DNA of 45,672 nt, from contig NZ_RAVT01000030.1 in the NCBI RefSeq assembly GCF_013464915.1, forward strand, positions 39,765-85,436, written 5' to 3'. How positions within the stretch are numbered: the stretch's first letter is position 1; each line of letters begins with the position of its first letter. A program made the translations under genes and the position numbers. The DNA is from Stenotrophomonas maltophilia (GTDB lineage: Bacteria; Pseudomonadota; Gammaproteobacteria; Xanthomonadales; Xanthomonadaceae). Shown here one piece after another: positions 32,468 through 41,774 of the stretch. Below the pieces are notes generated by a model, which searched no databases, was not told where the DNA came from, and worked only from the letters and a program-made list of their open reading frames with translations.

Positions 32468-34071
32468 AGGCCTTCGCGGCGCTCTACCAGCGCCTGGACC
32501 GCAGTACCGCCACGCTGGACAAGCGTGCCGCGTTGATCGATTACTTCCGCCATGCAGGCGCGCATGATGCGGCGTGGGCGCTGTACCTGCTCAGCGGCGG
32601 CAAGGTGGGCGGCGCACGCCGGAAGATCGCCGCCAGCGGCGAACTGCGCGCGTGGGTGAGCGAGGAATCGGGCCTGCCACCGTGGCTGGTCGACGACAGT
32701 CATGCGCAGGTGGGCGACCTGGCCGAAACGTTGACCCTGCTGCTGGATGATCCGGCACGGGCTGCCCCCGACCGCCCGCTGGCCGACTGGATCGAACAGC
32801 ACCTGCTGGCCGTCGCCAACCGGCCGGAAGAGGAACGGCGGGCCGCCGTGCTCGCCGGTTGGCGGCAATTGCCGGCCAGCGAACGCCTGGTGTTCAACAA
32901 GCTGCTGACAGGCGCCCTGCGGGTGGGTGTTTCGCTACGCCTGGTGCAGCAGGCGCTGGCCGAATGGTCCGGCCTGGACATCGCACGCATTGCCCAGCGC
33001 ATGCTCGGCGAGTGGGTTCCCTCGCCTGGATTGCTGGCTCGGCTGCTGTCGCCGGACGAACTGCCATCGGACCGGCAGCAGCCCTACCCGTTCTTCCTCG
33101 CCTCGCCACTCGAAGGCGATCCTGCCGAGCGCCTCGGGCCCATCGACGATTGGCTGCTGGAGTGGAAATGGGACGGCATCCGCCTGCAGCTGCTGCGCCG
33201 GCGTGGCGAGGTGGCGCTGTGGTCTCGTGGCGAGGAACGACTGGATGGCCGCTTTCCCGAGATCGAGCACGCAGCGCTGGCGCTGCCAGATGGCTGCGTG
33301 CTGGACGGCGAACTGCTGGCGTGGGATGAGGCCAGCAACCTGCCGCGCGCGTTCACCGCGCTGCAGACCCGCATCCAGCGCCGCAAGCCGGGCGCGGCGA
33401 CGTTGCGCAGTACGCCGGTGCGCGTGCTCGCCTATGACCTGCTGGAACACGATGGCGCGGACCTGCGTGAGCAGCCCCTGCAGGAACGTCGCGCCCGGCT
33501 CGCCGCCGTCGTCGGTGCGCTGGATGATGCGCGGATCCAGCTGTCACCCGACGTTGCGGCCGACGACTGGACGCAGGCTGCAGCCATGCGTGAGATGGCG
33601 CGCGAACGCGGTGTGGAGGGGGTGATGCTGAAGCGGCGCACGTCCCCTTACCAGGCCGGGCGACGACGCGGCGACTGGTGGAAATGGAAGGTCGATCCAC
33701 TCACCATCGACGCGGTGCTCCTGTACGCACAGGCAGGCCACGGACGGCGCAGCACGCTGTACACCGACTACACCTTCGGCGTCTGGGACGGCGACATCCT
33801 GGTGCCGGTAGCCAAAGCGTATTCGGGCCTGGATGACAGGGAGATCCTCGCGCTCGACCGCTGGATCCGCGCCAACACCGGCGAGCGCTTCGGGCCGGTA
33901 CGCAGCGTGCGCGCCGAACAGGTGTTCGAGCTGGGCTTCGAAGCGGTCAACCGCAGCAGCCGGCACAAGTCCGGCATTGCCGTGCGCTTTCCGCGCATCC
34001 TGCGCTGGCGGCACGACAAGCGTGCCAGTGAGGCCGATCAGCTGGCCAGCCTGCAGGCACTGGCGCGATGA
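32464..34071 (+). CDS. ATP-dependent DNA ligase (cluster type)
   Basis: A 535-residue ligase. An N-terminal DNA-binding domain (about 1-200) precedes the nucleotidyltransferase domain with motif I EWKWDGIR (adenylated Lys235), motif III-like VLDGELLAWDE, motif IV EGVMLKRRTSPYQAGRR and motif V WWKWKVDPLT. The OB domain has YTFGVWDGDILVPVAKAYSGL. It seals nicks after the exonuclease and helicase act. It starts inside the exonuclease stop and its own stop overlaps the helicase start. This cluster type is distinct from LigD non-homologous end joining: no Ku or polymerase domain. Confidence 0.94.
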   Translation: MKAFAALYQRLDRSTATLDKRAALIDYFRHAGAHDAAWALYLLSGGKVGGARRKIAASGELRAWVSEESGLPPWLVDDSHAQVGDLAETLTLLLDDPARAAPDRPLADWIEQHLLAVANRPEEERRAAVLAGWRQLPASERLVFNKLLTGALRVGVSLRLVQQALAEWSGLDIARIAQRMLGEWVPSPGLLARLLSPDELPSDRQQPYPFFLASPLEGDPAERLGPIDDWLLEWKWDGIRLQLLRRRGEVALWSRGEERLDGRFPEIEHAALALPDGCVLDGELLAWDEASNLPRAFTALQTRIQRRKPGAATLRSTPVRVLAYDLLEHDGADLREQPLQERRARLAAVVGALDDARIQLSPDVAADDWTQAAAMREMARERGVEGVMLKRRTSPYQAGRRRGDWWKWKVDPLTIDAVLLYAQAGHGRRSTLYTDYTFGVWDGDILVPVAKAYSGLDDREILALDRWIRANTGERFGPVRSVRAEQVFELGFEAVNRSSRHKSGIAVRFPRILRWRHDKRASEADQLASLQALAR

Positions 34072-36527
34072 CCCGCAGCCAGGCACTGCGCCGGCTGGAA
34101 GACTGGTTCGTGGCACGCGGCTGGCGCTCGCTGCCGTTCCAGCGCGCAATGTGGCGCCATTACCTTGCCGGCGAATCCGGGTTGCTGCACACGCCCACGG
34201 GCAGTGGCAAGACGCTGGCGATGTTCGGCGGGCCATTGCTGCAGGCGATGATCGATCCACCGCCCACACCACGTCGCGCCAGTGCGGTACGCCCGTTGCA
34301 GGTGCTGTGGGTGACACCACTGCGTGCTTTGGCCAGCGACACCGCACGCGCACTGCAGTCCGTGATTGATGGGCTGGGGCTGGGATGGCGGGTGGGCCTG
34401 CGCAGCGGTGACGCCAGCAACCGCGAGCGGCGCCACGCGCGCGAAGGCCGCATCGACGTACTGGTGACCACGCCCGAATCACTGGCGCTGCTGCTGAGCT
34501 ATCCCGATACGCTGCCACGCATGCGCCAGCTGCGCTGCGCGGTGGTGGATGAATGGCATGAGCTGCTGGGCAACAAGCGCGGTGTACTGCTGCAGTTGAA
34601 CCTGGCGGAGTTGCGCGAGGCCGCGCCCGCAATGCAGCTGTGGGGGCTGTCGGCCACGCTGGGCAATCTGCAGGAGGCTCGCGACGTGCTGCTGCCCGGG
34701 CAACCGGATGCTCCGATCGTGCAGGGTGTACGTCCGCGCGCGATCAGCGTGCGCAGCCTGCTGCCGGAACCGGGCGAACGTTTCCCTTGGGCGGGGCACC
34801 TGGGACTGGCGCAGCTGCCGCGCGTGCTGGACGCGTTGATGCAGGCGCGCAGCAGCCTGCTGTTCACCAACACCCGCGCGCAGGCGGAACTGTGGCACCA
34901 GGCGCTGGCCGCGGTCTGGCCGGAAGACCAGGACACGCTTGCACTGCACCACGGCTCGCTGGATCCGGCGCTGCGCCAGCAGGTGGAGGATGGCCTGCGC
35001 GCGGGCGTGCTGCGCTGCGTGGTCGCCACCTCCAGCCTCGACCTTGGCGTGGACTTCCCCGAGGTTGAGCAGGTACTGCAGCTGGGAAGCCCGAAGGGCG
35101 TGGCCCGCCTGCGCCAACGCGCCGGACGTGCGCGCCACCGCCCGGGTGCCAGCGGTTCCATCCTGTGCGTGCCCAGCCATACGCTGGAACTGGCCGAGTA
35201 CGCCGCCGTGCGCCGTGCGTTGGCCGAAGGCGTGGTCGAAGCACGCAGGCCGCCGACGCTGTCGCTGGATGTGCTGGCCCAGCATGCGGTCAGCCGTGCG
35301 CTCGCTGGCGGCTTCGACAGTGATGCGCTGCTGGCGCAGGTGCGCCGCACCCACGCCTTCGCCACGCTCGGCGATGAACAATGGCGGGCCGTGCTGGACT
35401 TCATCGTGCAGGGTGGGCAGGCGCTGGTGCAGTACCCGGACTTCCACAAGGTCGTGCTCGATGCCGATGGCGATTACCGCATGCATGATCGCCGCCAGGC
35501 GCTGCGGCACCGCTTGTCGATCGGCACCATCAGCAGCGATGGCAGTGTGCGCGTGCAGTTCCTGCGCGGTGGCGGGCTCGGTGCAGTAGAGGAACAGTTC
35601 GCCAGCCGCCTGCGCCGGGGTGATCGCTTCCAGTTCGCCGGGCGCCTGCTGGAACTGGTGCAGCTGCGTGACATGACCGCCTTCGTGCGGCTGGCGCGGG
35701 GGCATGGTGACGGTGTCGTGCCGCGCTGGCAGGGAGGCCAGTTGCCGCTGTCGATGGCACTCGGCCGTGAACTGGAGGCAGTCCTCTCCGGTTCCGATGA
35801 CAGCGCCGAATCACGCTGGCTGGCGCCGCTGCTTGCATTGCAGGCGCAGTTGTCGGCACGCCCCGCTGCGGATCATCTGCTGGTGGAGGAGGTGCGGCGC
35901 CGCGATGGCCAGTTCCTGTTCGTCTACCCCTTTGCCGGCCGCCACGTGCATGAGGCGCTGGCAGCCCTGCTGGCGCTGCGCTGCACCCGCCAGCAGCGCA
36001 ACAGCATCGGCTATGCGGTGAACGATCACGGCCTGGTGCTTGCGCCGGCGCAGGCCATCGAACTCGACCTGCCGCAATGGCGCGCATTGTTCAGCAGTGA
36101 TGGTCTGCTGGAAGACCTGCGTGCAGCGGTGAACCTGGGCGAGCTGGCACGTCGCCAGTTCCGCGGCATCGCGCGCGTGGCGGGCCTGCTGGTGCCCAGC
36201 CTGCCCGGTGGTACGCCGCGATCGCTACGCCAGCTGCAGGCCTCGGCTGGCCTGCTCTACGACGTACTGCGCGAACATGACCCCGACCACCTGCTATTGG
36301 CATTGGCCGAACGCGAAGTGCTGCAGGACAGCCTGGACCTGCCGGGACTGCAGCAGGTACTGGCACGGATCGGCGCGCAGGAGCTGTCGCTGCAGCAGCC
36401 GCCGTCACTCACACCGTTGGGCTTCCCGTTGTGGGCCGAGCGCCTGCGCGGGCAGTTCAGCAACGAAGACTGGCGCACCCGCGTACAGCGTGCCGCGCAG
36501 CAGCTGGAGCGCCGCCATGGTCGATGA
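34068..36527 (+). CDS. Lhr-like ligase-associated DEXH-box DNA helicase
   Basis: An 819-residue superfamily 2 helicase. Walker A TPTGSGKT (Lys48), Walker B as DEWH (161-164), motif III SATLG, motif IV-like SSLLFTNTRAQ, motif V VATSSLDLGVDF and motif VI QRAGRARHRPG are all present. Past about residue 420 come the winged-helix and Lhr-core C-terminal domains. The Lhr-Core helicase of Pseudomonas putida is a 3'-to-5' DNA helicase from the same gene cluster. The start overlaps the ligase stop as ATGA. The last 11 bp overlap pdeM. Confidence 0.94.
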   Translation: MTRSQALRRLEDWFVARGWRSLPFQRAMWRHYLAGESGLLHTPTGSGKTLAMFGGPLLQAMIDPPPTPRRASAVRPLQVLWVTPLRALASDTARALQSVIDGLGLGWRVGLRSGDASNRERRHAREGRIDVLVTTPESLALLLSYPDTLPRMRQLRCAVVDEWHELLGNKRGVLLQLNLAELREAAPAMQLWGLSATLGNLQEARDVLLPGQPDAPIVQGVRPRAISVRSLLPEPGERFPWAGHLGLAQLPRVLDALMQARSSLLFTNTRAQAELWHQALAAVWPEDQDTLALHHGSLDPALRQQVEDGLRAGVLRCVVATSSLDLGVDFPEVEQVLQLGSPKGVARLRQRAGRARHRPGASGSILCVPSHTLELAEYAAVRRALAEGVVEARRPPTLSLDVLAQHAVSRALAGGFDSDALLAQVRRTHAFATLGDEQWRAVLDFIVQGGQALVQYPDFHKVVLDADGDYRMHDRRQALRHRLSIGTISSDGSVRVQFLRGGGLGAVEEQFASRLRRGDRFQFAGRLLELVQLRDMTAFVRLARGHGDGVVPRWQGGQLPLSMALGRELEAVLSGSDDSAESRWLAPLLALQAQLSARPAADHLLVEEVRRRDGQFLFVYPFAGRHVHEALAALLALRCTRQQRNSIGYAVNDHGLVLAPAQAIELDLPQWRALFSSDGLLEDLRAAVNLGELARRQFRGIARVAGLLVPSLPGGTPRSLRQLQASAGLLYDVLREHDPDHLLLALAEREVLQDSLDLPGLQQVLARIGAQELSLQQPPSLTPLGFPLWAERLRGQFSNEDWRTRVQRAAQQLERRHGR

Positions 36528-37158
36528 GCATCTGCGGCCACTCGCCGCGGAGCCCGTGCTGTTCCTCGGTGACCGCGCACTGTACTGGCCGGCACGGCAG
36601 GCCTTGCTGATCGCCGACCTGCACCTGGGCAAGGCCGATATCTTCCGCCGTGCCGGCATCGCCCTGCCCAGCGGCGGAACCGTTGACGACCTGCGCCGCC
36701 TGCAGCGGCTGCTGGATACCCATGCATGCCGCGAACTGTGGATCCTCGGCGACATCCTGCATGGGCCGGCGCATCGCGCGGCGTGGTACCAGCACTGGCT
36801 GGGATGGCGCGAACGCAATGCTGCGCTGGACGTGCATGTGGTGCGTGGAAACCACGACCTGCACCTGCCACATGCACAACTGCAGGTGCAGATCCACGAT
36901 GCGGTCCGCCTGCCGCCGTTCCTGCTGCGGCATGAGCCCGTGCCGGACACGGACCTGCATGCAATCGCCGGGCACCTGCATCCGCAGGTCGCCTTGCCGC
37001 CGTTGCGACGGCGTTTCCCCGCATTCTGGCTGCGTGACAGGATGACGGTCCTGCCGGCCTTTTCCGCGTTCACCGCCGGAATCGTTCCTGTTCCTGCTCC
37101 AGGCGAACAGATGATCGCCTGCGTGGAAAACGGCGTGGTGGAACTGCCCGTGGCTTGA
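36517..37158 (+). CDS. pdeM: PdeM: ligase-associated metallophosphoesterase/endonuclease
   Basis: A 213-residue calcineurin-like phosphoesterase. Metal ligands are seen as IADLHLGK (Asp34, His36), ILGDILHG, VRGNHDLHL and the late AGHLHP. PdeM of the same four-gene cluster is a manganese-dependent phosphodiesterase and DNA nuclease. The GCCATG start at 36517 lies inside the helicase gene (11-bp overlap), and earlier in-frame starts lie deeper in that gene. The last gene of the operon; the next gene is on the other strand, 1 bp away, end to end. Confidence 0.9.
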   Translation: MVDEHLRPLAAEPVLFLGDRALYWPARQALLIADLHLGKADIFRRAGIALPSGGTVDDLRRLQRLLDTHACRELWILGDILHGPAHRAAWYQHWLGWRERNAALDVHVVRGNHDLHLPHAQLQVQIHDAVRLPPFLLRHEPVPDTDLHAIAGHLHPQVALPPLRRRFPAFWLRDRMTVLPAFSAFTAGIVPVPAPGEQMIACVENGVVELPVA

Positions 37159-37159
37159 G

Positions 37160-37429
37160 TCAGGCCGGGCGAACATCCAATTGCGGCATCAACTGGAAAT
37201 CAGGCGTGTCATCTTCACGTCGCCGCGGCAGCGCCTGGATGGCGGCCAGCATTTCCTGTGCGCAGGCGCGGATGCGTGCATGGTGCTCCGCTGCGGCATG
37301 GCTGATCAGGCTGCCGACATGGAACTCGAACACATCCTCCAGTACGTCGGGCTGGTCCTCGTGCAGCATCTGCAGCAATCCGCGCAGCTTGCAGATTTCC
37401 GATTCCAGCTCCTCGACCGCGAACAACAT
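37160..37429 (-). CDS. Conserved hypothetical acidic helical protein
   Basis: An 89-residue acidic helical protein (MLFAVEELESEICKLRGLL, then HEDQPDVLEDVFEFHVGSL and AEHHARIRACAQEMLAAIQ). I do not recognise the family. The start at 37429 is favoured: AGGAGG sits 5 bases upstream. The ATG at 37519 would add a Cys/Pro stretch with little support. It is convergent with pdeM and separated from the FAD monooxygenase by a gap in which I see nothing notable. Confidence 0.65.
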   Translation of the reverse strand: MLFAVEELESEICKLRGLLQMLHEDQPDVLEDVFEFHVGSLISHAAAEHHARIRACAQEMLAAIQALPRRREDDTPDFQLMPQLDVRPA

Positions 37430-37609
37430 GGCGTCCTCCTCTTCAACATCAGGCGGCGCGTCCGGGCCGCAACAGGCCGCAACGGCAGTGCTGCCCGGGC
37501 CACGCGCGATGTTGATCACGGAAAGGAAAACGGGCGACGCGCAGTCGCGTGCAACCTACTTCTCGCACATCGGCGGTGAGGCAACCGTTAATTCACGTGA
37601 CGGCACGCT

Positions 37610-38878
37610 TCACGCGCGGGCCGTGATCACGTTGCTGCGAGGCATCTCCATCCTGGTGGCCAGTGCGTCGGCGAAGGCCGGATCCAGCGTGAGCGAACCG
37701 AACCAACCCTGTTGCGTGCCACTGAGCACGCGCAGCATGTGACCACGCCCACCCGGCAGGCGCCCCATCGGGCCCAGCAGCACGTCGCGCGCCTTCGCCC
37801 AGACATCGCGGTCGGACTGGAACAGCGGCGTCAGCCAACGGCTCCAGCGCTGGTAGACCGCAACGTGCGCCCTGCGTTGCGCCTGGTAGGCCTGTAGGGC
37901 CACCGCACCGCCGCCATGGCTGCGCACCGCGTCGCGCAATGCCAACGCGTCGAGCAGCGCCATGTTCACCCCCTGCCCCAGCTGCGGGCTCATTGCGTGC
38001 GCGGCATCGCCGGCCAGCACCATGCGGCCGTGGTGCCAGCGCGTCATCACGGCATCGCGATAGACCGCGCGCGCCAGCTGGCCGGCATCGCGCAGGTGGG
38101 CGAAGCGCGCACTGGCCTGCGGCCACAGCGCATGCAGCTCGTCCAGCCAAGGCGTCATGCCATCGGCCTGCCAGCGCTCGAAGTCGGCACGTGGCAGGCT
38201 CCAGAAGAAGCTCAGGCGTGGCGTGTCATCGCCGGGGCGCGTACCGACCGGCAGCAGCCCGATCATCTTGCGCGCGGCCACGTAGCGCTGCCGCAGCTCC
38301 TGCACGTGCGGCCAGTCTTCAGCCGGCAACAGGCACCACAGCGCCCCCCACGGATAGACACGGTCCAGCCCTGCACCGCCGGCGATCGTGCCGCGCAGCG
38401 CAGAGGCCGCGCCATCGGCGGCCACCACCAGATCGAACGGGCCATGCGTGCGCCCTTCGCCGTCGCGCAGGCGCCCATGCTCGGCATCCACCTCGGTGAT
38501 GGTGGTACCGGCATGCAGCTGGCCAAGCCCGCCACGGGCATCATCCAGCAGCGAGAACAACGCCCCTCGCTGCATGCCCAGTCCGTGCAGGCGCGCATCC
38601 AGGCCGTCGTAGCGCATGTCCATCACCGCGCGCTCGCACGGCGTATCCCCATACAGGCGGTGCACCGGCGCGGCATGCGCGCGCACCGCATCCAGCAGGC
38701 CCATCTGCCACAGCACCTGCAGGCCGCTGGGCTGCAGCAGGAAACCGGCACCCACCGGCCCCGGCGTGGGCACGCGTTCGAAGATCTCCACCTCGTGGCC
38801 GTCACGGGTGAGCAGGATGGACACTGCCTGTCCAGCGGTGCCGTAGCCGATCACGGCGATACGCAGTCGTTCCTTCAT
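37610..38878 (-). CDS. FAD-dependent monooxygenase (UbiH/PHBH-like)
   Basis: A 422-residue class A flavoprotein monooxygenase. The FAD-binding Rossmann motif is GYGTAG (11-16) and ends at the ribose acid in VEIFER. The mid-domain DG motif is VVAADGAAS. The second FAD motif is VLAGDAAHAMSPQLGQGVNMALLDALAL. The substrate is not apparent; relatives hydroxylate aromatics, quinones or antibiotics. The ORF can be read back to 39052, but the dinucleotide fold starts at MKERLRIAVIG. It shows no operon overlap with its neighbours. Confidence 0.87.
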   Translation of the reverse strand: MKERLRIAVIGYGTAGQAVSILLTRDGHEVEIFERVPTPGPVGAGFLLQPSGLQVLWQMGLLDAVRAHAAPVHRLYGDTPCERAVMDMRYDGLDARLHGLGMQRGALFSLLDDARGGLGQLHAGTTITEVDAEHGRLRDGEGRTHGPFDLVVAADGAASALRGTIAGGAGLDRVYPWGALWCLLPAEDWPHVQELRQRYVAARKMIGLLPVGTRPGDDTPRLSFFWSLPRADFERWQADGMTPWLDELHALWPQASARFAHLRDAGQLARAVYRDAVMTRWHHGRMVLAGDAAHAMSPQLGQGVNMALLDALALRDAVRSHGGGAVALQAYQAQRRAHVAVYQRWSRWLTPLFQSDRDVWAKARDVLLGPMGRLPGGRGHMLRVLSGTQQGWFGSLTLDPAFADALATRMEMPRSNVITARA

Positions 38879-38970
38879 GGCCGCATTGTGCCATCTGCGC
38901 TGGAGCGGTACATCCGCTGCCTTCCCGGTTGAAACGGTGCATCGGGCGGCACCATCACGTTCACGCGCGC

Positions 38971-38998
38971 AAAAAAAACCCCGCCGGAGCGGGGTTTT
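38971..38998 (-). terminator. Intrinsic terminator of the cold-shock gene
   Basis: On the minus strand CCCCGC-TCCG-GCGGGG (38979-38994) is followed by eight T residues. It lies 19 bp after the cold-shock stop. Confidence 0.92.
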
Positions 38999-39017
38999 CA
39001 ACGCACTGTCGAGTGGA

Positions 39018-39224
39018 TCACTCGGCCGGCGTGATGTTCGAAGCCTGGGCACCCTTCGGGCCCTGGGTCACGTCATAGGTGACACGCTGGCCTTCCTGCA
39101 GGCTGCGGAAGCCCTTGGAGTTGATGGCGGAGAAGTGCGCGAACACGTCGGCGCTGCCATCCTCCGGCGAGATGAAGCCAAATCCCTTGGCGTCGTTGAA
39201 CCACTTGACGGTACCGTTCGGCAT
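39018..39224 (-). CDS. Cold-shock domain protein (CspA family)
   Basis: A 68-residue single cold-shock domain. RNP1 is KGFGFI (13-18) and RNP2 is VFAHF (27-31), preceded by NGTVKWFN. It binds single-stranded nucleic acid and melts RNA structure. A good promoter sits just upstream (39284-39312), so it is probably expressed alone as well as by read-through from the phosphorylase gene. The leader is only about 50-60 bases, shorter than the cold-regulated leader of E. coli cspA. A terminator follows. Confidence 0.95.
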   Translation of the reverse strand: MPNGTVKWFNDAKGFGFISPEDGSADVFAHFSAINSKGFRSLQEGQRVTYDVTQGPKGAQASNITPAE

Positions 39225-39283
39225 GGTGATGCGAGACCTTATGCAATGAATGGGTGGTGTACGCTGAACCCGCGCACAAGCTG

Positions 39284-39312
39284 AGTATGCAAAGCTTGCT
39301 CGGGGAAGACAA
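39284..39312 (-). promoter_or_regulatory. Candidate promoter of the cold-shock gene
   Basis: On the minus strand TTGTCT (39307-39312), a 17-bp spacer, then CATACT (39284-39289). Predicted transcript start is about 50-55 bases before the ATG. It overlaps none of the coding region of the upstream phosphorylase gene, whose stop is adjacent. Confidence 0.55.
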
Positions 39313-40059
39313 TCACCCCCGCGCCAATTCGCCCACCAGTTCCGGAAGTCCGTTGCTGGCCGCCTGCACGTTGGCCAGCACTTCGGCCATCGTAATCTCC
39401 TCGCCATCACCACAGCCGGCAGCCCAGTTGGCGATGATCGCCAGGCAGGCATAGTCCAGCCCCAGCTCACGTGCCAGCGCGGCTTCCGGCATGCCGGTCA
39501 TGCCCACCAGGTCACAACCGTCGCGGCGCATGCGGGCGATTTCAGCGATGGTTTCCAGGCGCGGGCCCTGCGTTGCGCCGTAGCAGCCACCGTCATGGAC
39601 CGTGACACCGGTCACTTTGGCCGCCGCCAGGATCTTGCTGCGCAGCATCGGCGTGTACGGGTGGCCGAAATCGACGTGGACCACATCGGTGCCCTCTTCT
39701 TCACAGATGGTGCTGATGCGGCCCCAGGTGTAGTCGATGATCTGGTCCGGGCAGGCCAGCACGCGCGGACCAAAGTGTTCGGTGATGCCACCGACGGTGT
39801 TCAACGCCAGCACGCGCTGCGCGCCCAGCTGCTGCAGCGCGGCCAGGTTGGCCCGGTAATTGATCTTGTGCGGCGGCAGCGAGTGGCCTTCACCATGGCG
39901 CGCCAGGAACGCGACGCGATGGCCGAGCAGCGTGCCCACGCGCACCGGGCCGGACGGGCGGCCGAAGCGGGTGTCGACCTCGTGGGTCTGCACGTCGTCG
40001 AGCTTGGCCAGGTTGTAGACACCGGTACCGCCGATCACGGCCAGGGCGATCTGTTGCAT
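39313..40059 (-). CDS. S-methyl-5'-thioinosine phosphorylase
   Basis: A 248-residue member of the nucleoside phosphorylase II / MTAP family. Phosphate-binding motif GGTGVYNL, then [29 protein letters not shown], and the base site [13 protein letters not shown] and [20 protein letters not shown]. The Pseudomonas homologue uses methylthioinosine, giving hypoxanthine and methylthioribose-1-phosphate. Placing it next to a hypoxanthine phosphoribosyltransferase gene supports that substrate. The ATG at 40059 has GGAG 8 bases upstream; the GTG at 40068 is rejected. It is downstream of hpt with an 82-bp gap. Confidence 0.88.
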   Translation of the reverse strand: MQQIALAVIGGTGVYNLAKLDDVQTHEVDTRFGRPSGPVRVGTLLGHRVAFLARHGEGHSLPPHKINYRANLAALQQLGAQRVLALNTVGGITEHFGPRVLACPDQIIDYTWGRISTICEEEGTDVVHVDFGHPYTPMLRSKILAAAKVTGVTVHDGGCYGATQGPRLETIAEIARMRRDGCDLVGMTGMPEAALARELGLDYACLAIIANWAAGCGDGEEITMAEVLANVQAASNGLPELVGELARG

Positions 40060-40141
40060 TCGAAGCACTCCATGAAAAGACGAACGCCGGCACCCGAGGA
40101 TGCCGGCGATGGAAGAAGACGCGCCGCAGGCGGCTGCGCCG

Positions 40142-40696
40142 TTATTCCTTCATTGCGTAGATGGCCGGCACGCAGCGCAGGGTTTCGTTGACGTCCATGC
40201 CGAAGCCGAACACGTAGCGGTCCGGCAGTTCGATGCCGGCGTAGTCAGCAGTGACGTCCGGCAGCGCGCGGTCGTGCTTCTTCACCGTCATCGCGGCGAT
40301 GCGTACGTCGGTCGCGCCCTGTTCCAGGCACCAGGTGCGCACGCCCTGCAGGGTGTAGCCCTCGTCGAGGATGTCGTCGACCAGCAGCACGCGGCGGCCG
40401 AACAGCGAGGTGGCCGGCTTGTGCTTCCAGACCAGGTCGCCGCCGGTGGTTTCACCGCGGTAGCGGGTGGCGTGCAGGTAATCGAACTGCACGTCCTGCC
40501 CGCGCGCACCCAGTTCCAGCGCCAGCTGGCCGGCGAACGGCAGCGCGCCGTGCATGATCGACAGGAACAGCGGCACCTCGCCCTTGTAGTCGCGCGCAAT
40601 GGCGTCGGCGATACCAGCAATGGCCTTGTCGATGGTGGGGCGGTCGACCAGCAGGTCAGCCTGGGCCAGGGCCTGGGAAATGGTGAGGTTGGGCAT
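40142..40696 (-). CDS. hpt: Hypoxanthine(-guanine) phosphoribosyltransferase
   Basis: A 184-residue purine salvage enzyme that makes IMP or GMP from hypoxanthine or guanine and PRPP. The PRPP signature VLLVDDILDEGYTL is at 103-116. The hood Lys is in MTVKKHDRAL and the base-stacking end is PDRYVFGFGMDVNETLR. The start overlaps the nagZ stop (TGATG), so translation is coupled. The phosphorylase that makes hypoxanthine lies just downstream, linking the two reactions. Confidence 0.92.
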   Translation of the reverse strand: MPNLTISQALAQADLLVDRPTIDKAIAGIADAIARDYKGEVPLFLSIMHGALPFAGQLALELGARGQDVQFDYLHATRYRGETTGGDLVWKHKPATSLFGRRVLLVDDILDEGYTLQGVRTWCLEQGATDVRIAAMTVKKHDRALPDVTADYAGIELPDRYVFGFGMDVNETLRCVPAIYAMKE

Positions 40697-41703
40697 CAGA
40701 CGGTTCTTCCAAGGGTTTCAAGCAGACGGGTTTGGGTGTCGCCATGGCGGGCATCGGCCAGCAGGCCATCCCAGCCAAGCGCGCCGCGGCCGATCAGGCC
40801 CAGCAGCGCAGCGGTATTGAGGGAGCGCCCCTGCACTGCGTGCAGGGCTTCATCAACCAGCTCCGGGTGGCAGACCAGCACCACGTCGCAGCCGGCGTCC
40901 AGATGGGCGTGCACGCGCGCCGGAACGCCGCCGGCACTGTGCGAGGCGGCCATGCCGATGTCGTCGGAGAACACCACGCCACGGAAGCCGAGCTCTCCGC
41001 GCAGGATGTCCTGGATCCAGCGCGGCGAGTAACCGGCCGGTTCCGGCGCCACCTGCGGGTAGATCACGTGCGCCATCATCACCGCGTCGGCACCGGCGGC
41101 GATCCCGGCCCGGAACGGCACCAGGTCCTGCGCGCGCAGCTCGTCCAGCGCGCGCGGGTCGATCGCGGTATCCACGTGGGTGTCTTCCAGAACGGTACCG
41201 TGGCCGGGGAAATGCTTGAGCGTGGCGGCCATGCCGACCGAATGCATGCCACGCACATAGGCGGCAGTGAACGCGGCCACCACCTGCGGGTCTTCACTGA
41301 AGGCGCGGTTGCCGATGGCACGGTTGCCACGGCCAAGGTCCACCACCGGCGCGAAGCTCAGGTCCACGCCGCTGGCGCGCACTTCGCTGGCCATCAGCCA
41401 GGCGTGCCGTTCGGCCAGTGCCAAGGCCTGCTGCGGGTCGGTGGCATACAGCGCCCCGATGTCCTGCAGTGGCGGCAGATCGCTGTAACCCTCGCGGAAA
41501 CGCTGTACGCGGCCGCCTTCCTGGTCCACGCAGATCAGCTGCGGGCGCGGCGCGGCGGCGCGGATGGCCGCGCTCAGATCGGTCACCTGCTGGCGCGAGG
41601 CGAAGTTGCGCTTGAACAGCACCACCCCGGCCACGGCATCGTGCTGCAACCAGTCACGCTCCTGGGCAGTCAGTTCGGTGCCGGCAACGCCGATCAGCAG
41701 CAT
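40696..41703 (-). CDS. nagZ: NagZ beta-N-acetylhexosaminidase
   Basis: A 335-residue cytoplasmic glycoside hydrolase family 3 enzyme that removes GlcNAc from anhydromuropeptides in peptidoglycan recycling. It has the substrate loop KHFPGHG (163-169) with His176 in DTHVD as the acid/base candidate, and the nucleophile Asp in FSDDIGM (247/248). In Gram-negative bacteria with AmpC, NagZ products help induce beta-lactamase, so it can bear on resistance. An in-frame extension upstream to 41820 would translate the palindrome at 41775-41866 and is rejected. Overlaps hpt. Confidence 0.94.
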   Translation of the reverse strand: MLLIGVAGTELTAQERDWLQHDAVAGVVLFKRNFASRQQVTDLSAAIRAAAPRPQLICVDQEGGRVQRFREGYSDLPPLQDIGALYATDPQQALALAERHAWLMASEVRASGVDLSFAPVVDLGRGNRAIGNRAFSEDPQVVAAFTAAYVRGMHSVGMAATLKHFPGHGTVLEDTHVDTAIDPRALDELRAQDLVPFRAGIAAGADAVMMAHVIYPQVAPEPAGYSPRWIQDILRGELGFRGVVFSDDIGMAASHSAGGVPARVHAHLDAGCDVVLVCHPELVDEALHAVQGRSLNTAALLGLIGRGALGWDGLLADARHGDTQTRLLETLGRTV

Positions 41704-41774
41704 GGTCGATCTCCACAACGCGCGCCCGCATGGCGCAGTGCCGCATTGTCGCAGAACCGGCCGACAGGCGCAGT

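Noticed and set aside
39225..39470. N-terminal extension of the cold-shock protein into the phosphorylase gene
   Set aside because: The cold-shock domain begins at MPNGTVKWF; the upstream part is a shadow of the neighbouring gene and the promoter.
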